A stretch of DNA of 13,604 nt from Candidatus Zixiibacteriota bacterium (GTDB lineage: Bacteria; Zixibacteria; MSB-5A5; UBA10806), in the NCBI GenBank assembly GCA_003520965.1, contig DOTU01000271.1, positions 1-13,604 of the forward strand. Reading direction: 5' to 3'. A program made the position numbers and the translations under genes. Below, piece by piece: positions 1 through 5,767 of this stretch. Numbering within the stretch: position 1 is the stretch's first letter; every line of letters begins with the position of its first letter. The notes under the pieces were generated by a model. That model was not told where the DNA came from. It saw only the letters and a list, made by a program, of their open reading frames with translations, and made no database searches.

Positions 1-69
1 AAATCCGTCCTTTGTATTGATGGTTAACTAATGACATAAGGTATCAACAGTTAGGGAGTGGAATGGGGA

Positions 70-100
70 TTTACAGTTGACAATTCATGGTCGATATAAT
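70..100 (+). promoter_or_regulatory. Candidate promoter of the first response regulator gene
   Basis: A perfect TATAAT lies at 95-100, 44 bp before the GTG start at 144. The best-placed -35 is TTTACA at 70-75, with a rather long 19-bp spacer. A consensus TTGACA at 77-82 is only 12 bp from that TATAAT; at 17 bp it would pair with the weak TACCTT at 100-105. Which combination is used cannot be decided from sequence. The dyad found before the next two genes is absent here. Confidence 0.4.
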
Positions 101-143
101 ACCTTATTATTGATAAATGGAAATATTTTGCGGAGGATTATAG

Positions 144-824
144 GTGACCAAAATCAGAGTGTTGTTGCTTGAAGATAACCGCCTTCTACGCGAAGGAATT
201 ACCAAAATGCTGAATGCCGAGGCGGATATCAAGGTTATTTCGTCTACTGACAGTAGCGATGCCTTCGAGAAAGCTAAAACACTCACGCCAGACGTAGTGC
301 TGCTCGATTTGGGTCTGAAGGATCAAAACAGCTTGACTGCAGTCGAATTAATTAGAAAGCAATTTCCAAATACTTATGTGATTGTCATGGACCTGATTCC
401 AGCGCATGCGGAAATTGTTGAATTTGTCAAAGCCGGAGTGGCAGGGTTTATCCTTAAGGATGCGACGATTGATGATTTTCTGCATACTATCAGATCGGTT
501 AGCAAGGGGGTCAAGATTCTTCCTCCGCCGATGACCGGTTCGCTTTTTTCTCAAATAGTAGAGCACGCGCTTCAAAGTGGCAATGTGGAGGATTTAAAAT
601 CCGCTGTAAAAATGACCAGCCGAGAGCAGGACGTGATTAACCATATCGCCGCCGGAAAAAGCAATAAAGAGATTGCCAGTGATCTTAATATTGCCATCTT
701 TACAGTCAAAAGCCATCTGCACAACATTTTGGAAAAACTGGCTCTTCACACTCGTCTGGAGTTGGCGACATTTGCGCATTCACAAGATATTGCTAATAAA
801 ATCCATCCTGAAACTCCTGAATAG
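144..824 (+). CDS. NarL/FixJ-type response regulator with atypical receiver (copy 1)
   Basis: Cytoplasmic two-component transcription regulator of 226 residues, with an N-terminal receiver (about 1-120) and a C-terminal LuxR/GerE helix-turn-helix (about 155-212, core TSREQDVINHIAAGKSNKEI). The acidic pair E10-D11, phosphoacceptor D55 and K105 are present. The conserved Thr/Ser switch position is Asp (D83, in VIVMDLIP), and the usual Pro after the phosphoacceptor loop is missing (DLGLK). Signalling may therefore differ from standard receivers. The GTG start is fixed by GGAGGA at 132-137, seven bases upstream. A paralogue, about 68% identical without gaps by hand count, follows at 1000. No histidine kinase is nearby, so the pair is orphan here. 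Family assignment is firm; the signal and targets are unknown. Confidence 0.93.
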   Translation: MTKIRVLLLEDNRLLREGITKMLNAEADIKVISSTDSSDAFEKAKTLTPDVVLLDLGLKDQNSLTAVELIRKQFPNTYVIVMDLIPAHAEIVEFVKAGVAGFILKDATIDDFLHTIRSVSKGVKILPPPMTGSLFSQIVEHALQSGNVEDLKSAVKMTSREQDVINHIAAGKSNKEIASDLNIAIFTVKSHLHNILEKLALHTRLELATFAHSQDIANKIHPETPE

Positions 825-861
825 AGCATTAGTATATCTATCAAAGGAATTAATCCCCTTT

Positions 862-881
862 TCAATCTTTCGAGCGATTGA
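862..881. promoter_or_regulatory. 20-bp dyad TCAATC-N8-GATTGA, candidate operator (copy 1)
   Basis: Perfect 6-bp inverted repeat, arms 862-867 and 876-881, with an 8-base centre. The right arm overlaps TTGATT (878-883), which could be the -35 of a promoter with TACACT at 900-905 (16-bp spacer) serving the gene at 1000. The same arms with the same centre length recur at 1713-1732. No T-run follows, so a terminator is unlikely. Binding by one of the adjacent NarL-type regulators is inference. Confidence 0.5.
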
Positions 882-905
882 TTCTAATTGAATTAGTCAT
901 ACACT
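878..905 (+). promoter_or_regulatory. Candidate promoter of the second response regulator gene
   Basis: TTGATT (878-883), a 16-bp spacer and TACACT (900-905) form a moderate sigma-70-type promoter about 95 bp before the ATG at 1000. Its -35 lies in the right arm of the dyad at 862-881, so a bound protein would block or contact RNA polymerase. The -10 matches the consensus at only four of six positions, and an AT-rich stretch near 917-925 could serve instead. Confidence 0.4.
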
Positions 906-999
906 TACATAAAGAATTATATATTGCTCTGGTCTTTTCCTGCAATGCTCAACAAGCTTGGAAAGATCATTCATCAATTAATAAGGGGCTTGTTTTATT

Positions 1000-1653
1000 A
1001 TGAAAAAGATAAAAGTTTTGCTAATCGAAGACAATCGTCTTCTGCGGGACGGGACAACTGCGCTTCTTAACGAACAAGAGGACATTCGGGCGGTGTCATC
1101 TCCAGGCAACAAAAGTGCGCTCACGAAAGCTAAAAAGCTGGTGCCGGACGTGGTCCTGCTCGATTTGGGACTCAAGAGTAACAATAGTCTGAAAGTACTT
1201 GAATCAATAAAACAGCAACTCCCTCTAACAGAAGTAATTGTCATGGACTTGATCCCGGTGCATTCTGAAGTTGTCGAATTTGTAAAAGCGGGAGTTGCCG
1301 GTTTTGTCCTCAAAGACGCTACTCTTGACGAATTCCTGCATACGATCAGGGCGGTTGTTAAGGGGGTCAAAACTCTGCCTCCGACAATGACCGATTCGCT
1401 TTTTTCCGAAATTGTGGAACATGCCCTCCAAAGCGGCCAAATTGACGAAGTGATGTCCGCCCTAATAATGACCAGCCGGGAACATGACGTAATCAGCCAT
1501 ATAGCCGCGGGGAAAAGTAACAAAGAAATCGCTATCTCCCTCAATGTTGCCGTTCATACGATCGAGAACCATATTCGCAACATTCTGGATAAGTTAGCTC
1601 TTCATACGCGCCTTGAACTGGCTACACTCACTCATATAAAAGAAGTGTTGTAA
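1000..1653 (+). CDS. NarL/FixJ-type response regulator with atypical receiver (copy 2)
   Basis: Cytoplasmic response regulator of 217 residues, a close tandem paralogue of the gene at 144. The receiver has the acidic pair (EDN at 10-12), phosphoacceptor D55 (VVLLDLGL) and the C-terminal Lys (VLKDA). It carries the same Asp for Thr/Ser substitution in VIVMDLIP. The LuxR-type helix-turn-helix is intact (TSREHDVISHIAAGKSNKEI). The first turn of the recognition region reads HTIENH where copy 1 has FTVKSH, replacing the family's usual Lys with Glu, so DNA preference may have diverged. AAGGGG at 983-988 is a ribosome site, slightly far (11 bases) from the ATG. The gene has its own candidate promoter with the dyad at 862-881. 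Target genes are unknown; the envelope genes downstream are plausible. Confidence 0.93.
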   Translation: MKKIKVLLIEDNRLLRDGTTALLNEQEDIRAVSSPGNKSALTKAKKLVPDVVLLDLGLKSNNSLKVLESIKQQLPLTEVIVMDLIPVHSEVVEFVKAGVAGFVLKDATLDEFLHTIRAVVKGVKTLPPTMTDSLFSEIVEHALQSGQIDEVMSALIMTSREHDVISHIAAGKSNKEIAISLNVAVHTIENHIRNILDKLALHTRLELATLTHIKEVL

Positions 1654-1712
1654 ATGTTTAACGACCATGATGATTTCGATTTATCTCTCGCTCTAAGGGG
1701 TTAGCTATTCTT

Positions 1713-1732
1713 TCAATCCTTTGGCCGATTGA
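1713..1732. promoter_or_regulatory. 20-bp dyad TCAATC-N8-GATTGA, candidate operator (copy 2)
   Basis: Second copy of the inverted repeat at 862-881. The arms are 1713-1718 and 1727-1732; all 12 arm bases and the 8-base spacing are identical, while the centre matches at about half its positions. One flanking base on each outer side is also shared, as is the base before the right arm. It overlaps the -35 (TTGATA, 1729-1734) of a strong promoter for the lipoprotein gene. Its position relative to that promoter repeats that of copy 1, which favours a shared operator. Confidence 0.55.
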
Positions 1733-1756
1733 TAATAAAGCATATTAAGATATAAT
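1729..1756 (+). promoter_or_regulatory. Promoter of the lipoprotein gene
   Basis: TTGATA (1729-1734) and a perfect TATAAT (1751-1756) are separated by 16 bp, giving a strong sigma-70-type match. Transcription would begin near 1763, leaving a leader of about 98 bases before the ATG at 1861. The -35 is embedded in the dyad at 1713-1732, suggesting control by a DNA-binding protein. Confidence 0.6.
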
Positions 1757-1780
1757 AGGTTCATAGATATGTATCAATCG

Positions 1781-1805
1781 CTGGAAGATAAACGGGGGCT
1801 TCCAG
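1781..1805 (+). other. Stem-loop in the leader of the lipoprotein gene
   Basis: CTGGAAG (1781-1787) can pair with CTTCCAG (1799-1805) around an 11-base loop that contains a run of five G. A second small hairpin (CCAG/CTGG, about 1819-1833) follows, and its CCAG could compete for the first arm. The stem sits inside the expected 5' leader. Only a short TTTG follows, so this is more likely a leader structure than a terminator for the preceding gene. Confidence 0.35.
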
Positions 1806-1860
1806 TTTGTATCCAAATCCAGCTCCTGTCTGGTAAACATTTAATTTTTGGGAGCGTAGT

Positions 1861-2520
1861 ATGTATAAGTCTAAATTAGTGATTCTCTGTTCTGTAATTT
1901 TCATGAGTCTAACCTTACTCTTAGCCGGAGGCTGCCAGCAGAGCGCGGAAAATGCCTCGGCAGCTAAAAACAATGTTACCCCCGTTGCACCGCAGCAAGA
2001 TAAGCTAATTGTCCCAGGTTCGACACAGTTTCTCGTCACCCTTAATGAGACCGTGGAATCCAACAAAAACCACGTTGGTGACATTATTACTGGTCAATTG
2101 GCCAAATCCATCGAAGTTGCCGGAAAGGTGGTCCTTCCTGAAGGGTCCAATGTAAATATGATCATCACTCAGCTTGTTAAAGGGGGTACGATGAAAACGA
2201 GACCCGAAATCGCCTTTACTATTAAAGATGTCACTTTGGCTGACGGGAGGACCTATTCTATAGAGTCAAGCCAAATCTATGAAAAAGGACGAAGTCACAC
2301 AGGGCGTGAGGTTGGAATGATCGGTGGCGGGGCCGCAGCGGGGGCGGTCGTTGGCGCCCTGCTTGGCAAAGGGAAAGGAGCCATCATCGGAGCGGCTGCC
2401 GGAGCAGCAGCAGGAACCGGCGCCTCGGCTCTTACGGGTCGACAGAATCTGGTTTATTCGCCCGGCGAAATGCTAACTTTCACTTCAACACAACCAATAA
2501 CCGTGACTATGCGGCGGTAA
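1861..2520 (+). CDS. Glycine-zipper lipoprotein of unknown function
   Basis: Probable envelope lipoprotein of 219 residues. A type II signal peptide has Lys residues at 3 and 5, a hydrophobic stretch (6-21) and a slightly unusual lipobox LAGGC with the lipidated Cys at 25. A low-complexity linker follows. Then comes a beta-rich domain (about 46-145, containing VGDIITGQL and VVLPEGSNV) of a type often seen fused to glycine zippers. The Gly/Ala-rich membrane segment (about 148-190, with GGGAAAGAVVGALLG) is followed by a short tail with PGEMLTF. GGGAG-like GGGAG at 1850-1854 supports the ATG. Glycine-zipper proteins of this style sit in or against a membrane and often track with envelope stress; no specific role is shown here. 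It has its own strong promoter and dyad operator. Confidence 0.85.
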   Translation: MYKSKLVILCSVIFMSLTLLLAGGCQQSAENASAAKNNVTPVAPQQDKLIVPGSTQFLVTLNETVESNKNHVGDIITGQLAKSIEVAGKVVLPEGSNVNMIITQLVKGGTMKTRPEIAFTIKDVTLADGRTYSIESSQIYEKGRSHTGREVGMIGGGAAAGAVVGALLGKGKGAIIGAAAGAAAGTGASALTGRQNLVYSPGEMLTFTSTQPITVTMRR

Positions 2521-2587
2521 TAATTCAGGTGGTCGTGGGCTTAATGATAACAGTCAGCATCATAACACTTTCTGAAAGGATTGAAAA

Positions 2588-3070
2588 ATGAGAAATTCGA
2601 TTACAATAACATTTATTATTGTGCTATTCGCGATTACTGCGAATGCCGGTACCCGTCCCGCCGGTTATTACGGTCTTGGGCCGCGGGTTGGATTTACAGT
2701 TAATCCCGATCAGTTTCATTTCGGTGGTCAGGTTGACTTTGGAGAAATCACCACAAATTTGATGATGGTTCCGAATTTGGAAATCGGGGTTGGCGATAAT
2801 CTGACCACGGTTGCACCATCATTTGAGCTTGATTATCGCTTCCGTTCTGCCTGGGGAATATGGTCACCATATCTTGGCGGTGGCGCGGGGCCGATTTTCT
2901 ATTCAGTTAAGCATGGTGGAAGCGATACCCAATTTGGCTTATACGTTCAAGGTGGGATTATGAAAGGAATCGCCGTCAAAAACTCTGGATATTTTTTCAT
3001 TGAAGCCAAGCTGGGACTGGCCGATGCACCCGATGCTAAGTTCACGGTTGGTTGGACTTTCGGAAATTAA
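2588..3070 (+). CDS. Small outer-membrane beta-barrel protein, function unknown
   Basis: Exported protein of 160 residues with a Sec signal peptide (1-20, MRNS then a hydrophobic core, cleavage after ANA). The mature part of about 140 residues alternates polar and hydrophobic or aromatic residues, with Gly-rich turns (GGGAGPIFYSV, YVQGGIM), and finishes in KFTVGWTF plus two residues. That fits an 8-strand OmpA/OmpW-like barrel in the outer membrane. GAAAGGA at 2574-2580 fixes the ATG. It lies 67 bp after the lipoprotein gene with no obvious terminator between, so the two may be co-transcribed. The barrel call rests on composition and repeat pattern, not on a named motif; ligand or partner unknown. 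Confidence 0.75.
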   Translation: MRNSITITFIIVLFAITANAGTRPAGYYGLGPRVGFTVNPDQFHFGGQVDFGEITTNLMMVPNLEIGVGDNLTTVAPSFELDYRFRSAWGIWSPYLGGGAGPIFYSVKHGGSDTQFGLYVQGGIMKGIAVKNSGYFFIEAKLGLADAPDAKFTVGWTFGN

Positions 3071-3174
3071 CAATGTACAAATTGTTCAGAGACTGATTCG
3101 GGGAAAGCTAACTGTTTTGCTCATCGACTGATTAATTAATTGAATTGCCGCTGGCCGATAGGGGATTGTTTGGC

Positions 3175-3183
3175 TGGTACAAT
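3175..3183 (+). promoter_or_regulatory. Candidate extended -10 promoter before the small membrane genes
   Basis: TGGTACAAT contains TG-N-TACAAT, an extended -10 element that can work without a good -35; none is seen at the right distance. It lies 27 bp before the ATG at 3211. It would drive the short genes at 3211 and 3389 and perhaps the exported-protein gene after them. Confidence 0.35.
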
Positions 3184-3210
3184 TCCCAAACTTATGGAAA
3201 GGAGTTTTAT

Positions 3211-3360
3211 ATGTTGTGGACGATTGCTGTAGTGCTCTTGATACTATGGACACTTGGCTTAGTTGCCGGCTACACGATGAGTGGATTCATTCATGTGCTG
3301 CTGGTAATAGCTATTGTGGTCGTGCTGGTCAGAGTTATTACCGGCCGCCGGGTAGCATAA
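3211..3360 (+). CDS. Lmo0937-family two-helix membrane peptide
   Basis: Membrane protein of 49 residues with two hydrophobic helices (about 2-19 and 26-42) joined by a short turn containing GYTMSG, ending in a basic tail (GRRVA). The pattern MLWTIAVVLLILWTLGLV and the loop with a following Ile/Val-rich helix match the Lmo0937 family, small inner-membrane proteins of unknown mechanism. The ATG at 3211 is chosen over an upstream in-frame possibility at 3145 because GGAAAGGAG (3196-3204) sits just before it and the family begins with this Met-Leu-Trp. It starts a run of closely spaced genes (3211, 3389, 3660). Confidence 0.82.
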   Translation: MLWTIAVVLLILWTLGLVAGYTMSGFIHVLLVIAIVVVLVRVITGRRVA

Positions 3361-3388
3361 CTCGAACTTTGTCAGGAAAGGAACATTT

Positions 3389-3628
3389 GTGAACACGACG
3401 ACCATAATTGGCATAATTTTAATTACGCTTGGTGTTTTTGGTCTGATATATGGAGGTATAACCTATACCTCCAGTAAGGATATCGTCGACATGGGATCGA
3501 TGCATCTCCAGGTCGATCAAAAAAAACAGATTCCGCTGTCACCGATCGCCGGAGCGGCGGCGGTAGCAGTGGGAGTCATATTGATACTTTTTGGGAGGCG
3601 ACGAGTCTCCAACGGGAATAAAGTATGA
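3389..3628 (+). CDS. Small two-helix membrane protein, function unknown
   Basis: Protein of 79 residues. A first transmembrane helix (about 4-24, IIGIILITLGVFGLIYGGI) is followed by a loop of some 30 residues (YTSSKDIVDMGSMHLQVDQ and on, ending near IPLSP). A second helix (about 52-68) leads to a basic end (GRRRVSNGNKV). The arrangement of Gly-rich helix, SSK-type loop, QKKQIPLSP and second helix recurs in small uncharacterised membrane proteins of many environmental bacteria; I cannot assign a family number with certainty. The GTG start is supported by AGGAAAGGA at about 3374-3382. It lies 28 bp after the Lmo0937-type gene and is likely in the same operon. Function is unknown. Confidence 0.78.
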   Translation: MNTTTIIGIILITLGVFGLIYGGITYTSSKDIVDMGSMHLQVDQKKQIPLSPIAGAAAVAVGVILILFGRRRVSNGNKV

Positions 3629-3659
3629 GTGCGTTGAAAACGAGAGATAGGATTCAATC

Positions 3660-4874
3660 CTGAAACGGCCAAAGCAAATAGCGCTTACTATAGTGATGTT
3701 TTGTTTTGTAAGTGCCATGAGCGCGCAGGCCGAGCAAAAGTCAACGGTGTTAATTCGGTTGCCGCTTGAGGATAAGAGCGTTATCATCTCCGTCGATAAG
3801 ATGGTATACTTTCCTGGTGATACCGTTCATGTGTCAACAACGTGGGATGATACCGAAGCAAAGGTCTATATAACTCCGATTTTAACTATTGAGGGAACCA
3901 CACTTGATTCTATCGCGCCAAATGAATACATCGCTGTAATTCCCAGAGTTGTTACTCCTGGATCATACCGGATTCATCTTAATGTATTGGATTCTCGTGG
4001 GCGGCGTCTTGTTTATGAGACGGATTGCGTCGTAGTGATCGATGAGAATCAGGATATTGAGCGGATCGAGGATTATGTGTTTGTAGGCCCCGAAGATGGC
4101 AGTATTGATCTGCGTCATGCCGTCACTCTTAGTCGCGATCAAATGCGAAAACTCCGCGTGGATTTCAAGCGCGAAAGAATCCAGGATAACATGGGCCCCC
4201 AATATCTCACAATTAAGACATCAATCCTGTCACGAAATGGAACCGTAACGGCAACATTCGAACGACGAATTGTGATATTTCGGTATACTGGCGATCCAAC
4301 CAGGGATATGGAGATGTTTCTGAGGTACAGGACAGCTTATGGCGCCTATGCAGTAATCCATCCGGAAGAAACTGAACGGGTGCGATTGCTCTTGGATTCT
4401 CTGCCAAACTGGTCGGTTGTCAAACTCTGCATCGAGCCAGATTATGTGATAAATATCGGTGCGGTTGATCAATCCAACTCCGTCACTCGCTATTATCGCG
4501 TGAAGGGTCCGTCGTTCGAAATGGGGTTTACGTTGGGCGTTCCCAAGGTTTTGTATGATACCCAGGCCAAAGATAGTATGGAATATGGCAAAACAAGCGC
4601 GATGCTTCGATTTTATTATGTCAGCAGCGTGTCGGGGCATCGCTTCCCCGTCAGCTTTGGTATTGGCACTTTTGGAGTAAATTCGCCAATCGACGTTGAT
4701 AAGGGCCAGGGTGGATTTGCAGCATCATTTTTTCTGGATGTTATAGAGCTTGCCCGACGGCTCAATTGGAATATTGGAGGAAAAGCCAGCGCAGGGTTGG
4801 AATTGACTCCCTTCATACCTATTAAGAAGAGATCGCGGATATTGTTCGATGCCCATGTGGGCTTGACGCTTTAA
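3660..4874 (+). CDS. Exported protein of unknown function, probable CTG start
   Basis: About 404 residues. The conventional start is GTG at 3693, but that leaves a 13-residue uncharged leader and no ribosome site. Beginning at CTG 3660 gives a standard Sec signal peptide (basic KRPK, hydrophobic core, cleavage after AQA, residue 24) and places AGGA (3649-3652) seven bases upstream. A frameshift joining a 12-codon frame that starts at 3625 is the alternative. The mature N-terminal part (about 30-135) looks like an immunoglobulin-like beta domain (YFPGDTVHVSTTWDD, TPGSYRIHLNVLDS). The middle is mixed, and the last 130 residues alternate like a beta-barrel or beta-sandwich, ending DAHVGLTL. I do not recognise a family. 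It follows the two small membrane genes with 31 bp or less between and ends the likely operon. Confidence 0.75.
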   Translation: MKRPKQIALTIVMFCFVSAMSAQAEQKSTVLIRLPLEDKSVIISVDKMVYFPGDTVHVSTTWDDTEAKVYITPILTIEGTTLDSIAPNEYIAVIPRVVTPGSYRIHLNVLDSRGRRLVYETDCVVVIDENQDIERIEDYVFVGPEDGSIDLRHAVTLSRDQMRKLRVDFKRERIQDNMGPQYLTIKTSILSRNGTVTATFERRIVIFRYTGDPTRDMEMFLRYRTAYGAYAVIHPEETERVRLLLDSLPNWSVVKLCIEPDYVINIGAVDQSNSVTRYYRVKGPSFEMGFTLGVPKVLYDTQAKDSMEYGKTSAMLRFYYVSSVSGHRFPVSFGIGTFGVNSPIDVDKGQGGFAASFFLDVIELARRLNWNIGGKASAGLELTPFIPIKKRSRILFDAHVGLTL

Positions 4875-4938
4875 ATGGATCATATAAGAATTAACTGGGA
4901 ATTAGTATCCTTATTAAATTACTTAACAGGAGAGAATA

Positions 4939-5490
4939 ATGCCAATAACATTTACCGAACTATGCGACGCATTTACGCGGGCTCGCCAGAGCTATCTTGA
5001 TTACCGCGAAGAATCTTTTCAACTTGCCGAAAAGATTTATCATGAGATGATCTCCTATTTAGGCTGCTCTGAAAACGATCTAAAATTGGTACCCGATAAG
5101 GAAGATTATGACGATACATTAACTTATACCCCAGCAGGAGCATCTTGCCTTGGCGATGATTCATTCTGGCATATCGGGTTTATTCTCCAATTGAAAGCAA
5201 CTAACTGCGAAGGTCCGTTCGAAAGTGTGAGATTCGCTATATTGTTTAGAAAAACACCGAATGGGTATTCGACAAAAATAGCATCGAAGGCTACCGAGTT
5301 TAACATAATATTCGACGATCCTTCAACATTTAATGTACTATTTGACGACTTATTCATTCATATTAAGGAATCGTATGATGTTGGCTTTAAGGATTTTCTC
5401 AGCACGGGCAAAGCACCTCATAATATTGGTTTCGATATTGGCAATCTACGCGATAATATGAGATGCAGGATCCTTCGGCAAAACCACTGA
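4939..5490 (+). CDS. Hypothetical soluble protein
   Basis: Acidic protein of 183 residues without signal peptide or membrane segment. Residues 1-45 should be helical (FTELCDAFTRARQSYLDYRE and on). The centre (about 75-115) has alternating beta-like segments (FWHIGFILQLKAT, VRFAILFRKT). The C-terminal third is again partly helical (FNVLFDDLFIHIKESYDVGF). It has four Cys residues with no evident metal-binding spacing. The ATG is supported by AGGAGAG at 4928-4934. It stands 64 bp after the exported-protein gene and 65 bp before a terminator, so it is the last gene of this transcription unit or a single gene. I do not recognise the family and propose no function. Confidence 0.7.
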   Translation: MPITFTELCDAFTRARQSYLDYREESFQLAEKIYHEMISYLGCSENDLKLVPDKEDYDDTLTYTPAGASCLGDDSFWHIGFILQLKATNCEGPFESVRFAILFRKTPNGYSTKIASKATEFNIIFDDPSTFNVLFDDLFIHIKESYDVGFKDFLSTGKAPHNIGFDIGNLRDNMRCRILRQNH

Positions 5491-5555
5491 AGTAACGGCG
5501 GCCGGCGGAACCCCATTTTCGATATAAAAGATAAAGACTTATGGCAACAAAGCCC

Positions 5556-5585
5556 AAATGGCGCCTAATTTTCGAGGCGCTTTTT
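5556..5585 (+). terminator. Rho-independent terminator after the hypothetical gene
   Basis: A perfect 6-bp GC-rich stem GCGCCT (5561-5566) / AGGCGC (5575-5580) surrounds an 8-base loop and is directly followed by TTTTT (5581-5585). Three A before the stem (5556-5558) can pair with the T-run across a one-base mismatch. It separates the left module from the phosphate locus. Confidence 0.8.
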
Positions 5586-5709
5586 AGACGACCGCAGGGC
5601 CTTAACGTTAATAGTGGGGCAAAACAATAACGCATTTGGCATCTCTGGGTAGAATCTTCAATCTTTGCTTCATATCTAACAAAATATTCATTAATTTAAA
5701 ACAATTCTC

Positions 5710-5738
5710 TTGATATATTAACGGCCAGAGAATAGCAT
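5710..5738 (+). promoter_or_regulatory. Candidate phoB promoter
   Basis: TTGATA (5710-5715) and TAGCAT (5733-5738) are spaced by 17 bp, about 30 bp before the first possible phoB start. CATAAT at 5736-5741 is a better -10 but then needs a 20-bp spacer. Just upstream, CTAAC at 5676-5680 begins three 11-bp units that only weakly resemble the clear Pho box at 8345. The rest of 5491-5767 holds the terminator and AT-rich sequence without a gene. Confidence 0.35.
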
Positions 5739-5767
5739 AATAAATATGAACTATTATTTAGTAACCT

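Noticed and set aside
843..862. Possible hairpin AAAGG/CCTTT after the first regulator as a terminator
   Set aside because: Only five AT-rich pairs with a 9-base loop and no proper T-run; too weak to call.
673..891. 72-codon plus-strand frame overlapping the end of the first regulator
   Set aside because: Out of frame with the regulator's helix-turn-helix coding region, with no ribosome site and no family features.
978..1544. 188-codon open frame on the minus strand across the second regulator gene
   Set aside because: It is the reverse shadow of a well-supported response regulator. The product is Ser/Arg/Leu-rich with no recognisable domain, and no ribosome site precedes it.
1654..1704. 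16-codon frame starting directly after the stop of the second regulator
   Set aside because: No ribosome site, no conserved feature, and too short to support as a gene.
3069..3086. AACAAT/ATTGTT hairpin right after the small beta-barrel gene
   Set aside because: Six AT-rich pairs and no T-run; could arise by chance in this AT-rich gap.
3137..3146. TAATTGAATT shared with 885-894
   Set aside because: A 10-base AT-rich match between two intergenic regions without the accompanying dyad; likely chance.
4230..4640. 136-codon minus-strand frame across the exported-protein gene
   Set aside because: The plus-strand gene has a signal peptide, an operon position and a ribosome site. The minus frame has none of these and a random-looking composition.
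5602..5611. Palindrome TTAACGTTAA in the gap before phoB
   Set aside because: A single 10-bp palindrome with no second copy and no promoter in register; not enough to propose an operator.
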